From positions 372,001 to 436,000 of the forward strand of contig NZ_JAHKQI010000005.1 of NCBI RefSeq assembly GCF_018860975.1: a stretch of DNA of 64,000 nucleotides, in the 5' to 3' direction. A program made the position numbers and the translations under genes. Numbering within the stretch: the stretch's first letter is position 1; the number at the start of each line of letters is the position of its first letter. This document shows positions 19,692 to 28,777 of this stretch, piece after piece. The DNA is from Lentibacter algarum. Its GTDB lineage: Bacteria; Pseudomonadota; Alphaproteobacteria; Rhodobacterales; Rhodobacteraceae. The notes under the pieces were generated by a model that saw only the letters and a list, made by a program, of their open reading frames with translations, searched no databases and was not told the DNA's origin.

Positions 19692-20708
19692 CTACTTTTC
19701 CGTCACAACACCGCGCCAGAGGCGGGTTTGGTCGCCACCTAGTTTTGAGTAGCGCAGGGGGCGGCGAGGGGCCACAATGGCTTCCAGTTCGGGGTTGGCG
19801 CGCAGGGTGAGCCAGCTTTCGGCCCATGCGAGTTGGAAGTCTTTGAGATCGCCAGCGCCTTGGTTGAGCGACTGTTCTTCGCCAGTGATCGCTTCGCTCT
19901 CGGCTCCGCCTGCGGTAAGGTCGCGGACGGTGAAAGCGACGATGCGGTCAAGCGCGCGCTCGCAGCGGTTCATCACCGAGACGCCTTGTTGCTCTAGCAA
20001 GGTGGCGGTAACGGTGAGCGGAGTGACGGCATGAAGCTGATAGTGCAGGGCAAGGTGTTTGCGTGACATTTCTTGCGGCAAGGAACCGTCTTCGTTGGCG
20101 GTGCAAGCAACGTAGGAAAGCGACCAAGCCGCCCAACCGCGCATGACATGATCATTGTTGAGCAGTGCCGTCGAAGCGACGGCGAGGGCGGCCCATGCGC
20201 GCAAGTTGCCGGAGGCAGCGCCTTCGGGGGCGGTTTCCCAAAACGTCATTTGTTCTTCGGTGCGGCGGGTGAGCCATGCTGTTACGGTTGCTGTGTGTGC
20301 GGGCTGTGCGGAGGGCGAAACTTGAGCGGCGACCAACGCAAGGGCGGCAATGCGCGAGGCGATTGTGAGCTGCACGGTTTCGGTTTTGAGGTTTGAGAGC
20401 GCGTCAGCCTCGGCCCATGTTGCGAGGGCTTGCATGACACATACGGCGGCCTCTGAATCGTTTGATTCAAGTGCCGCGTCGGTGCGTGTGCTGAGATCGT
20501 TGATGAAGGTGTCGAGTGTTTTCAGGGCTTCTTTGGCTTCCTCCTCGGCGTCTTCGTCAAGGATGCTGCGCGAGGGGTCGTCGTCGGCGTAGCGGCTCTC
20601 GAAGCTGAGGCTTACGAGAGGTTCGGGGGCAGCGGTGCAGTCGGCCAGAGCCGCGCCGGGGAGGCAGACAGAGAGGGCGAGAAGGCTATTGCGAGACTTG
20701 CGGCGCAT
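19692..20708 (-). CDS. algL: AlgL-type (PL5) alginate lyase homologue lacking the catalytic His
   Basis: 338 residues with a signal peptide ending ALADC. It can be matched along its length to Pseudomonas AlgL as I remember it: SLSFESRYADDDPSR near the N-terminus, GSLPQEMSRKHLALHY in the middle and YSKLGGDQTRLWR at the end. In active PL5 lyases the sequence N-N-H-S-Y-W carries the catalytic Asn and His. Here the matching stretch is G-N-L-R-A-W (residues 167-172), so Asn168 remains but His is replaced by Leu169. Arg216 and Tyr223 keep the seven-residue spacing of the other catalytic pair. Lyase activity is therefore probably lost or altered, while a periplasmic structural role could remain. It is the last gene of the nine-gene operon, two bases after its neighbour. 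Confidence 0.85.
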   Translation of the reverse strand: MRRKSRNSLLALSVCLPGAALADCTAAPEPLVSLSFESRYADDDPSRSILDEDAEEEAKEALKTLDTFINDLSTRTDAALESNDSEAAVCVMQALATWAEADALSNLKTETVQLTIASRIAALALVAAQVSPSAQPAHTATVTAWLTRRTEEQMTFWETAPEGAASGNLRAWAALAVASTALLNNDHVMRGWAAWSLSYVACTANEDGSLPQEMSRKHLALHYQLHAVTPLTVTATLLEQQGVSVMNRCERALDRIVAFTVRDLTAGGAESEAITGEEQSLNQGAGDLKDFQLAWAESWLTLRANPELEAIVAPRRPLRYSKLGGDQTRLWRGVVTEK

Positions 20709-20710
20709 GG

Positions 20711-23473
20711 CTACTGCCCTCCCGAAACGCGCAGGGTTTTGGCCAGTTGCGCGGCGTTCTGATGGCCCATGCCCGCCGCTTGATCAAGCCAGCCTAACGC
20801 GGCTTCGACATCGGCAATGCGACCAAGGCCGAAGCCGAGCGCAAAACCGGTTTGATACATTGCATCGCGGTGTCCACGTTTTGCCGCGGCCTCAAGCCAA
20901 TCAAGTGAGAGAGACAAATCAGCAGGGCCGGAAGCGCCGTCACGCAAGCGCATGCCGAGCTCGTAGGAGGCGAGCACATTGCCGGTTTGTGCCACACGCT
21001 GCAACACGGCGTTGAGCTCGATTTGCGGATCCAGCAGTCGGCGCACTTCGCTGCTCGTACCACGGTAGACCGAGAGCAGAGCGGATACATCGTCATCGCT
21101 GCCATGCATTGCTACGGCGAGCATGTGCTTGGAAGCTTCAGCAGCGTCATAGCTTGGCAAGTCGGGGTTTGCGGTAAGGCGCACAAGACGCATGAGGGCG
21201 CCGGTGTCGCCCTCGGCGAGTTCGCGGGTAGCACGGGCGACAGGATCAGGCGCGGCACCGTCTTTGAACCAGTCAACTTGCGGGTTGGTCAGGCGCAGCT
21301 TGGAAAGCACATGACCGCCTTCGAACGTCAGCCCGACGAGCCGCCAGTGGTGACTACCAGCCGCATCGGCGCGGATGGCATGGGCATCGCCGAGTTCGTC
21401 GGCGTCTTTGGTGCCACATGACATCAACGACACGGCGCGGTCGATGTAGTCATCAACCTTGTCTGGCCCGATATGGGGCATCGCAAACATAAGTGCCAGA
21501 AAGTCACCGCGCTCTTCGATTTTGTCGGCGAACTGGTTGAAGACATCAAGTTCAGGGCGTTCGTTTGCTTGCAGGCGCGACAGCAGGCGGATCGCGCCGC
21601 CTTCGCCGCGGTTTCCGGCCATTGTCAGCAGGTGCTCGATCTCCTTGGCGATCTCGGGGTCGCGAGCGTTATAACCTGTCAAAGCGATGGCCAGATCAAG
21701 CGCTGTGGTGACACCGTTGTTCAGGTAAACACGGCGAAAGAACTCGATCGCGAGGTCGCGTTCGGCGGGCGATGTTGCCAGTTCGAACTCATACTCGGCA
21801 AATTCTTCGAGTGCCTTGTCTGAGCGGTTAAGCGCTTCGGCCCAGAACCGCAGTTTGGAGGCGGAAGCGAGAGGATCGGCTTGCACACGCTGCGCCTGAG
21901 CGGCGAGCATTTGCGGGCGACCGTCGAGCGCCTGACTTTGAATTTGAGCGATTTCTTCGGGTGAACGGTTGGGGGAGAGTGCCAGCAAGTCTGAGGCAGA
22001 TATCGGCAAGGTTGCGTGGCCCGTGGCGCGGTAGGCTTTTGCCCATGGCTCGGCTTGCTGAAGGCGGGGGGCATCGTTTGCCTGACAGCGGTAGAGCGTG
22101 TCGAGGTCACGCATGCCTTCGGGGATGCCGTGACGCGAGACAACTTCCATCAGCAGGCTTTCGGCGCGAGCAACCTGTGCAGGGTCGTCACGGTAGCGGA
22201 TCAGCATTTTGGCCAGCCGGCGTTGTCCGGCGCCGTCACCACGCACGACCGCTTGCTCAAGCAGTTGCAAGGCCTCGGCCTCGCCGGCCCAGCGGCCTTT
22301 GCGCACCAAAACCTCGCCTGCGAGGCGGTCGAACACGCGGCCCGGGGCTTCGGGCATTGCGCTGATTTCGCGCAGGTAGTCGAGAAACAAACTATCCTCG
22401 TCAGCCTCCAGCCCGTCGATATTGACCACCAGTTGCAGCAGCGGAGCGATGCCCCGCGCAGTGCGGCGGGTGTCTTGGCTGTGATTAAATCCAAGGATGT
22501 TGGCAAGCTCGGCCTCACTCACGGAGCCTGACGAGGTAAGCGCAGTGCGGTCGGCTGCGTTAACAGTCACGCCGAGTTGCACAGCGCGTTTGAGGTATTT
22601 ACGCAGCTCGATGTTGTCTTTGTTGACAGCGTCGGCGTTCAGGTGAAACTCGACCAGACGCCAAGCTGACTCAGCGCCGCCCATATCGGCAGCAAAGCGG
22701 TGCCATGCCAGCGCCAGCGCGGGGTTTGCAGCGACCAAGTCACCTTTGGTGTATTCCTGTGCGATGCGCGCAGCACGGCCACAAACGCCGTGATCAAGCG
22801 GGCCGAGGATGCCGCCAAAGGCCATTGTTACGGTCAGGTCAAGCGGAGCATCCCAACCGTCGATCAGTGTTCCTTGTTGCTCAAGGCGCACGATCTCAAG
22901 GAGAGCATTTGCATTGCCTCCGTAGGCAGCTTCACGGATCAGCTCTTGGGCAAAAGCGGTGTCGGCGATGACACCCGTGCCGTCGGCGTAAAAGCGGGCG
23001 AGCTGCACGCGCTGGGTGTTGGTCATATCGCTCACGCGGTCACGCAGGCTTTCAACGAGGCCGTCGCTGACCAGTTGATTGGTGCGACCGGCCCGCAGCA
23101 TAAGGTTGATGCGTGCAAAGATCGCGTCGATGTCGGTGAAGGTTTCGTCAAGTTTGGCACGCCGTGTGATGAGCGCATTGATGAAGTCAAAGAACCCATC
23201 GGCGTCTTCATCTGTGTGGTTGCGGATGTCGCGGCGGATAAAGCGGATGCGATCGAGGTTGGTGAGCTTTTGCCCCTCGCCATCATCTGCGAGATCTTCG
23301 GTTATGGCAGCGTTGCTCGGCGCATTGCAAACGTCGCGCGGAGCGAGGGCGGGCGGCAAAAAGTCAAGCGTCAGCAGGGAAGGTTGTGAGGCCGGAGCGG
23401 CGGGAGTGGTTTGCGCCAGCGCGCCCAGCGGGGCGAAGGCGAGGGCGGCAGAGAGGATCGTTAAGCGAAACAT
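20711..23473 (-). CDS. Long periplasmic Sel1/TPR protein, AlgK-like
   Basis: 920 residues from the ATG at 23473 (ribosome-binding site AGGAG eight bases upstream); an upstream in-frame extension to 23566 lacks a signal. A signal peptide ends LGALAQ, with no lipobox. Sel1-like helical repeats are clear at about residues 165-290 (ARFYADGTGVIADTAFAQEL) and at the C-terminus (DWLEAAAKRGHRDAMYQTGF; GWLDQAAGMGHQNAAQLAKT), with looser repeats between. AlgK, the Sel1-type lipoprotein of the Pseudomonas alginate secretion complex, is about half this length and lipidated. The position between algX-like and algL genes makes this the best AlgK counterpart, perhaps bridging the whole periplasm. That role is inferred. 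Confidence 0.75.
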   Translation of the reverse strand: MFRLTILSAALAFAPLGALAQTTPAAPASQPSLLTLDFLPPALAPRDVCNAPSNAAITEDLADDGEGQKLTNLDRIRFIRRDIRNHTDEDADGFFDFINALITRRAKLDETFTDIDAIFARINLMLRAGRTNQLVSDGLVESLRDRVSDMTNTQRVQLARFYADGTGVIADTAFAQELIREAAYGGNANALLEIVRLEQQGTLIDGWDAPLDLTVTMAFGGILGPLDHGVCGRAARIAQEYTKGDLVAANPALALAWHRFAADMGGAESAWRLVEFHLNADAVNKDNIELRKYLKRAVQLGVTVNAADRTALTSSGSVSEAELANILGFNHSQDTRRTARGIAPLLQLVVNIDGLEADEDSLFLDYLREISAMPEAPGRVFDRLAGEVLVRKGRWAGEAEALQLLEQAVVRGDGAGQRRLAKMLIRYRDDPAQVARAESLLMEVVSRHGIPEGMRDLDTLYRCQANDAPRLQQAEPWAKAYRATGHATLPISASDLLALSPNRSPEEIAQIQSQALDGRPQMLAAQAQRVQADPLASASKLRFWAEALNRSDKALEEFAEYEFELATSPAERDLAIEFFRRVYLNNGVTTALDLAIALTGYNARDPEIAKEIEHLLTMAGNRGEGGAIRLLSRLQANERPELDVFNQFADKIEERGDFLALMFAMPHIGPDKVDDYIDRAVSLMSCGTKDADELGDAHAIRADAAGSHHWRLVGLTFEGGHVLSKLRLTNPQVDWFKDGAAPDPVARATRELAEGDTGALMRLVRLTANPDLPSYDAAEASKHMLAVAMHGSDDDVSALLSVYRGTSSEVRRLLDPQIELNAVLQRVAQTGNVLASYELGMRLRDGASGPADLSLSLDWLEAAAKRGHRDAMYQTGFALGFGLGRIADVEAALGWLDQAAGMGHQNAAQLAKTLRVSGGQ

Positions 23474-23486
23474 GATGCGCTCCTGT

Positions 23487-24803
23487 CTATGAGCAAACGG
23501 CAATACGAGACTGCGCGCCAAAGGCGGCTGGCGCTTCGATCTCGACGCTTTGCAAGCCGGTTGCATTGAGGCCTGAGAGGGGCAAAAAGAAGCGCCCTGT
23601 CAGCAACTGATCGGGGTGACGGTAGATGCTGCGGGTGCGGATCAGCCCGTCACGCGATGTAAAGTGAAAGCGTAGGTATGAGGGGGCTGCACCACCGGTT
23701 TCGACCGACAGAGTGACATCACCACGCGTGGTCATTTGGCTCAGGTCAGCGCTTAGGCTTTGTCCCGTCGGGCCGACGGTGACAGGCAAGGTTTTCTGGC
23801 AGTTGTTGCCCGTTGCGGCGATCAGTTCCTTGAGAGGTTGATCGCCTTGTGCAGCAAAGGTCGCGCTGACCGGGAACTCCCAGACCAGCACACGCGGGGC
23901 GTTGGCCTGAAAATCGGCAGACGTTAGGTATGAGGACATCGCCGCAAAGGCACCGCCGCCTTTGACACCGTAAGCGAGAGTTTCATAACCGGTTGCCTCG
24001 GCAAGGAAGCCCTTGAGGTTAAGTGCTTCTGTTTGGGTTGTGTCGGCTCCGAGCACAACAAGGCGGTTCTCGGGGTTGTTGGTTGCAACACCCGAGCTGC
24101 GGGTTGTGGTGAAGCTTTGTGCCGTGACGGCAGGGAGCTGGGACTGGCAGGCGGTTTGCAAACGTGCGCGCATGCTTGAGTCAAGTGTCACCACGGCACC
24201 GGCGGCCGAGATGAAGTTGGCTGTGGGGCGTTTTGTGTGGCCCGGGTGTTTGGCAAGGGCTTTGCCGACGGCGGCTGCAAGGATGCGCGTGCCAACGGGT
24301 GTGGGGCGCATGTCGGTCTGGAAATATGGCTGCTCGCCTGCGGTTGCGGCGCTGCGCAAGGCGGGGCGCGCGTCTGCAACAGTAAGGCCTGAGGCGCGTA
24401 GGCGAACGAGCATATCAAGATGCACGGCTGTTGCATCGGCGGCGTCATACCCGACATCGCGGGCTTTGGTTGTGAGTGCACGGTCAAACACCTGCGCGCG
24501 TGTCGGAACGGGCAGTAAAACCAGCGTAGTGCCGCGCTTGGCGAGGTTTGTGCCGAGCTGTGCCAGAAGCGTGATGGTTTCGTCATTTATCGCTTGATGC
24601 GCTTGCAGCTCGGGGCGAATGGCGAAAAACATACCATCGCGGCCTTCGACTGCGGGCAGAGACGTGTGGGCCTCAAGCGCGCTACAGCCGTAGGCCGACT
24701 GCGCTTGTGCCGTGTTCGCACTGCCAAGGGCCAGCAATGCCAGCAAGCCTGCTCGGGCAAAGGCCGGCAGGCCAGGTTGTTTGGTTCTTTGATCCGGTGT
24801 CAT
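23487..24803 (-). CDS. algX: AlgX-like protein with degraded SGNH triad
   Basis: 438 residues. A signal peptide ends TAQAQ. The AlgX pattern is visible: YGCSALEAHTSLPAVEGRDG near the N-terminus, a mid segment PYFQTDMRPTPVGTR and later VVLGADTTQTEALNLKGFLA followed by VLVWEFPVSATF. In Pseudomonas AlgX the O-acetyltransferase triad is D-x-H (Asp174, His176) plus Ser269 in a G-T-S motif. Here Asp164 remains, but His is Arg166 and the Ser position is Asp254 (G-A-D). A C-terminal beta-rich region may be the carbohydrate-binding module. It should be periplasmic, still able to bind polymer but unlikely to acetylate. algI, algJ and algF are absent from the cluster, which agrees. Confidence 0.83.
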   Translation of the reverse strand: MTPDQRTKQPGLPAFARAGLLALLALGSANTAQAQSAYGCSALEAHTSLPAVEGRDGMFFAIRPELQAHQAINDETITLLAQLGTNLAKRGTTLVLLPVPTRAQVFDRALTTKARDVGYDAADATAVHLDMLVRLRASGLTVADARPALRSAATAGEQPYFQTDMRPTPVGTRILAAAVGKALAKHPGHTKRPTANFISAAGAVVTLDSSMRARLQTACQSQLPAVTAQSFTTTRSSGVATNNPENRLVVLGADTTQTEALNLKGFLAEATGYETLAYGVKGGGAFAAMSSYLTSADFQANAPRVLVWEFPVSATFAAQGDQPLKELIAATGNNCQKTLPVTVGPTGQSLSADLSQMTTRGDVTLSVETGGAAPSYLRFHFTSRDGLIRTRSIYRHPDQLLTGRFFLPLSGLNATGLQSVEIEAPAAFGAQSRIAVCS

Positions 24804-24853
24804 TGCAAGCCCCCGCTGCTGTCCGGTTATTGTTGTCTTGCTCGAAGTCTTTG

Positions 24854-25657
24854 TTAGGTGTCGTCTGTCTTGTCTTTGTCTATCAGCCGTAACAGGTTTT
24901 GGGCCGATGTGCTCACGGCGAGATGCCCCGAGGCGGATGCTTGCTCAAGCAGGCTTCGCGCTTGGGCGAGGTCATCTGGATTAGGTGTGCTCGCGGCGCG
25001 GCTGCGTTCCAGCAGGCTCATGGCCATGCCAAGCTCGATGCGCCCGTCACCGTTTTTACGGGATTGCTCAAGGATGCGCAGGCGGGTTTTCTCGGAGAGT
25101 GGCCCGAAGAGTTGACCGTTGCCGTTGAAGGCAGTCACGGCCTCAAGCGCAAGCGTGTTGCCAGCCCACGCATGCGGGTAGAGCACCTGAATATACTTGG
25201 TAATGCGTTCTTTTGGCTCTGTTTTCGGGTCAAGCTGGTGCATGGCTTTGACCATGTTCCTGAGCGTCCAGACACGGCCCGTGCCGACTGCGACAGCTGA
25301 AAAGTAAGCGATGTCAGACGGGTTTGCGGCCTCGTCGCGTGCCAGAAGGAGCCGCACGTAACGTTGCGCGGCGAGGCCGTCACCAGCCTGTGCAAGGCTG
25401 CGCAGATCGTCGGCGGCGACGTGCTCGCCTTTGTGCATGGCATCGCGGGCGCGGCGCAGGGCGGAAGTGCGCAGGCTTTTGTTGCTGGTCAACCCGCGGG
25501 TCACTGTCACCGAGATCTGCGCACCGTCGTGGTTTGGTGCGATCAGGTTCGGGATGATCGCAGCGGTTGGCTCTTGGGCGAGGGCGGGCAATGCAAAGAT
25601 GCCGCTGAGACTTGCCACAAAGCCTATAGCAAGAACGGTTGCGAAACGGCGTATCAC
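24854..25657 (-). CDS. Secreted Sel1-like repeat protein of alginate-type operon
   Basis: 267 residues with a signal peptide ending LPALAQE. The body is helical with Sel1/TPR-like units, such as DDLRSLAQAGDGLAAQRYVRL, HAWAGNTLALEAVTAF and ARSLLEQASASGHLAVSTSA. No Pseudomonas alginate gene matches it directly; it could replace part of AlgK. The start overlaps the algG-like stop by four bases (ATGA), and algX-like follows after 50 bases. A role as a periplasmic scaffold is inferred from fold and position. Confidence 0.75.
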   Translation of the reverse strand: MIRRFATVLAIGFVASLSGIFALPALAQEPTAAIIPNLIAPNHDGAQISVTVTRGLTSNKSLRTSALRRARDAMHKGEHVAADDLRSLAQAGDGLAAQRYVRLLLARDEAANPSDIAYFSAVAVGTGRVWTLRNMVKAMHQLDPKTEPKERITKYIQVLYPHAWAGNTLALEAVTAFNGNGQLFGPLSEKTRLRILEQSRKNGDGRIELGMAMSLLERSRAASTPNPDDLAQARSLLEQASASGHLAVSTSAQNLLRLIDKDKTDDT

Positions 25658-27360
25658 AGATCATCTCCACAGAGCGTTACGGAACTGCTGACCAGTTCTG
25701 CTCCGCCATTTTTGAAGTCGAGCGCTTTTGCTCCGCGCAAGTCTTTGACGATGTTATGGGTCAGGCGGGCGATGTCGCCGTCGAGCAGGCGCGGCAGTTG
25801 GCCGCTAAAGTCGTTGCCTGACAGCAGGATTTCGGCGCCTGTTGCAGCCGACAAACCTGAGCCGTTGCCAACCAGTAGATTGTTTTTCAGAGCGGTGCGG
25901 GCGCCGGGTTGCTGGGCCGAAACCCAGATGCCAGAGCTACTGTTGCCTGCGATCAGGTTGCCTTGCAGCACTGTCCCGTCGCTTTTGCGCACTTCGATAC
26001 CCTTTTGGCGATTGTCGAGAATGATGTTTCCGCTGGCTGCGCCACAGTGTGTTCGCAGGAACTTGATGCCTGCACCTTGGCGCTTCCAGATGATGTTATC
26101 GCGCAGGGCGACGTTGTCGGAAGCACCGTCAACCAAGACCGCAACCCGCTGCCCGAGCAGCATGATATTGTCGGCAACAACCGTTCGGCTTGAGCCTTTC
26201 TCGATCCGGATCGCGTTGGTATGCGAGCCACCTGTGAACAGGTTTCCCGAGATGCGTGTGGCGGGAGCGTTGAGCAAGTTAAGTGTGTTATTACGGGCGT
26301 TTACAAAGGTGTTTCCCGAAATCTCGACACCTGAAACGCCTGCGATCGAGACAGTTTTGAGCCCGTGAAACAGGCTGTCTTTTATGCTGACTTTGCTCTC
26401 GGACTGCGTGAGCAGGTTGGCTGCGACGGACAGGCCGCTGAACTTTGCGGTGTCGCCAAAACCGAGGTTGCGTAGAGTTGCGTTTTGCATCTGCAGTGCG
26501 CCACCGCCAGCAACAGTCACAAAGGGTGTGAAGCTCGGGGTGTGGGTGTTTTTGGCACCAACGGCTTCAATGGTGGCACCGTTGATTTCTAGCCTGCCCA
26601 TCGACAGCAGGAAGGCGCCTCCCCCGGTTGACAATGCCATACGCTCGCCGGGGTTGAGGCGCAGGGTCGCTCCGGGCCAGACAACGACAGGCGCGGTAAG
26701 TGTTCCGTCAAGCAGCGGCGGCATGCCGAGGGCGGCCGAATAGGCCTGAACATCAGCCAGAGAGACGGAGCCTGCTCGCACGGAAACAGCAATAGGCCCG
26801 CGTGGCCCTTGCGCGTTGATCACGGCTTGGGCGTTTTCACCTGTGTAGGTTTGCACAAGAGGCGTTAGCATCAGGCGGAAGTTGGTTGTGCCGACGTCTT
26901 GCGGTGTGTTTGGCACGGTTTTGAGGCCAGGTTTAAGGCCAGGTTTGAGCCCAGATACGACGGGCTTGCCAAACAACGGCGCGGGCGCTGCGGCAGGAGC
27001 GCTGCGTGGTGCCGGCCTTGCGGCAGTTTGGGACAGTTGCAGTGAAAACAGCCCATTGCTGTTTTCGGTTGTCGGCTTTTTCTGCTGGGGTTCGGGCGCC
27101 GGTATCACAGGCATTATCGGTGAGCTGGTGTTTGCAGCTGCCTCGGTCTGGACAGTTTGCAAAGGCAGTTTCGCCCGCAGAGCAGCCACATCTAGCGGTG
27201 CGTTCACGCCTGCTTTCAGTTCGGTCTCCAAGCTGCCGAGCGCGCGCCGAAGATCAGAAACACTGGTTGCACTCAAGTCAGCGAAGCCTGCGTGCGGCAA
27301 GAGCATTCCCACAAACGCGCCCAAAACGGCGCAGAGTTTATGGCAGCTTGCTCTAGCCAT
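25654..27360 (-). CDS. algG: AlgG-like right-handed beta-helix protein without DPHD
   Basis: 568 residues. A signal peptide ends HAGFADL, and a Pro/Ala-rich linker at about 80-150 includes the short repeat GLKPGLKPGLK. The C-terminal 300 residues are beta-helix rungs of the CASH type, with repeated N-N or D-N turns (VVADNIMLL, VALRDNIIW, TVLQGNLIAGN, TALKNNLLVGN). Pseudomonas AlgG (about 543 residues) has the catalytic D-P-H-D motif in one rung; no DPHD occurs anywhere in this protein, and the best-matching rung reads N-A-I-R-I-E-K (382-388). C5-epimerase activity is therefore unlikely. AlgG also protects the polymer in the periplasm, a role that could persist. It overlaps algA by eight bases. 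Confidence 0.82.
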   Translation of the reverse strand: MARASCHKLCAVLGAFVGMLLPHAGFADLSATSVSDLRRALGSLETELKAGVNAPLDVAALRAKLPLQTVQTEAAANTSSPIMPVIPAPEPQQKKPTTENSNGLFSLQLSQTAARPAPRSAPAAAPAPLFGKPVVSGLKPGLKPGLKTVPNTPQDVGTTNFRLMLTPLVQTYTGENAQAVINAQGPRGPIAVSVRAGSVSLADVQAYSAALGMPPLLDGTLTAPVVVWPGATLRLNPGERMALSTGGGAFLLSMGRLEINGATIEAVGAKNTHTPSFTPFVTVAGGGALQMQNATLRNLGFGDTAKFSGLSVAANLLTQSESKVSIKDSLFHGLKTVSIAGVSGVEISGNTFVNARNNTLNLLNAPATRISGNLFTGGSHTNAIRIEKGSSRTVVADNIMLLGQRVAVLVDGASDNVALRDNIIWKRQGAGIKFLRTHCGAASGNIILDNRQKGIEVRKSDGTVLQGNLIAGNSSSGIWVSAQQPGARTALKNNLLVGNGSGLSAATGAEILLSGNDFSGQLPRLLDGDIARLTHNIVKDLRGAKALDFKNGGAELVSSSVTLCGDDL

Positions 27361-28771
27361 TTGCGACCCTTTTCAAGGATTTAGGCTGAAAATCAGCTGA
27401 AGCCAGTGTTACAAACAACAGCTCTGTTGGTTCGTCTGACAGGTTTGTGATGGTGATCGGCCCGTCAGGGTCTGTGTAGACGCGCCCGCCCTCGGAGCTG
27501 GTTTTCTGCCATGCCGGACCTTGAGCGTGAACGTGTCCACGCACAATAAGGGCCTGACGGGCATCGCCAGCTTCAAGCGTCATGGTGCGGCCAACTGCGA
27601 TTTCGGCGGCGCCGACTTGATAGTTGTCACTTTCAGCGAGGGCCGAAACCTTCTCTTGGTCGATCATCGGAACCATCGCTACTTTGGCTTCCTGATGGCG
27701 CTCGGTTTCGCGGCGATGCGACTTCTTGAGCTCGTCCACGATGGCCTTGACGTCTTGTGTTTGGTCCATGCGGGCCACCAACAATGCGTCGGGTGTGTCG
27801 ATGACGATAACGTCAGACAAACCGACCACAGAGACAAGGCGGCTGTCAGCACGAACCATTGTGTTTTGCGCACCGAGAGCGATTACGTCGCCTTGCAGCA
27901 CGTTGCCGTTGGCGTCGGGTTTGGAGATGCCATACATGGCTTTCCAGCTGCCGACATCGTCCCAGTCCACATCAAGCGGGGCGAGGGCGATACGATCTGT
28001 GCGCTCGAAAACAGCGCTTTCGGTTGGTTGGGCGTCGGCCTGGCCAAAGCTGCCGGATGCGAGATGCAGTGAGCCGTCTTGCCGTTTGGCTTCTTGCACC
28101 GACTGCGCAACGTGTGCGGCAGTTGTTGGATCAAACTTAAAGTATTCGTCGTGGATTGTTGCGGCGGAGAACATAGAAATGCCCGAGGCCCAGTAGGCGC
28201 CGCCAGCTTCGATAAGCGCTGTGGCTTCAACGACGGGGGGCTTTTCAACAAAGCGGTCAACACGGCGAACGGGGCCGAAACCTTCCATTTCGCCACCATC
28301 AACGATGTAGCCAAAGCCGCTCTCAGGGAAGCGCGGCTCGATACCGAATGTGACGATTTGGCCAGCTACGGCTGCGTCGATGCAGGCCGTGAACGGGAGG
28401 GTCAGATCACCTTCGATAACGTGGTCGGCGGGGACAACAACAAAGAGAGTGTCGGGGTCTTCGGCAAGCATCACTTCGGCGGCGGCCAGAACGGCGGGGC
28501 CGGTGTTGCGGCCCATCGGCTCGCAGATGATACGCGCAGAGACTTGCAGCTCTTGCAGCTGTTTGCGCACGGTGCCTTCGTGAATGCGGCCTGTCACAAC
28601 CACAGGCTCGGCGAACACAGGCGCACGGTGACGCTGGATTGCAGATTGGAAGAAAGTCAGGCTGTCGGCATCGCCGATGCGCTGGAACTGCTTGGGGCTG
28701 TGCTTGCGAGACAGCGGCCAAAGCCGTGTTCCGTTACCGCCACATATGATCAATGGTGTGATCTTCTTCAT
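27353..28771 (-). CDS. algA: Mannose-1-phosphate guanylyltransferase (AlgA-like), isomerase domain degenerate
   Basis: 472 residues. The nucleotidyltransferase signature CGGNGTRLWPLSRKHSPKQF is intact, as is VDRFVEKP, so GDP-mannose synthesis from mannose-1-phosphate and GTP is expected. Bifunctional AlgA/ManC proteins end in a cupin with Q-M-H-H-H-R-A-E-H-W for mannose-6-phosphate isomerase activity. Here the same region (about residues 383-472) reads VGRTMTLEAGDARQALIVRG and has none of those metal ligands. The isomerase function is therefore probably absent and must come from another gene. It lies seven bases downstream of alg44. Confidence 0.9.
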   Translation of the reverse strand: MKKITPLIICGGNGTRLWPLSRKHSPKQFQRIGDADSLTFFQSAIQRHRAPVFAEPVVVTGRIHEGTVRKQLQELQVSARIICEPMGRNTGPAVLAAAEVMLAEDPDTLFVVVPADHVIEGDLTLPFTACIDAAVAGQIVTFGIEPRFPESGFGYIVDGGEMEGFGPVRRVDRFVEKPPVVEATALIEAGGAYWASGISMFSAATIHDEYFKFDPTTAAHVAQSVQEAKRQDGSLHLASGSFGQADAQPTESAVFERTDRIALAPLDVDWDDVGSWKAMYGISKPDANGNVLQGDVIALGAQNTMVRADSRLVSVVGLSDVIVIDTPDALLVARMDQTQDVKAIVDELKKSHRRETERHQEAKVAMVPMIDQEKVSALAESDNYQVGAAEIAVGRTMTLEAGDARQALIVRGHVHAQGPAWQKTSSEGGRVYTDPDGPITITNLSDEPTELLFVTLASADFQPKSLKRVANG

Positions 28772-28777
28772 TGTCCG

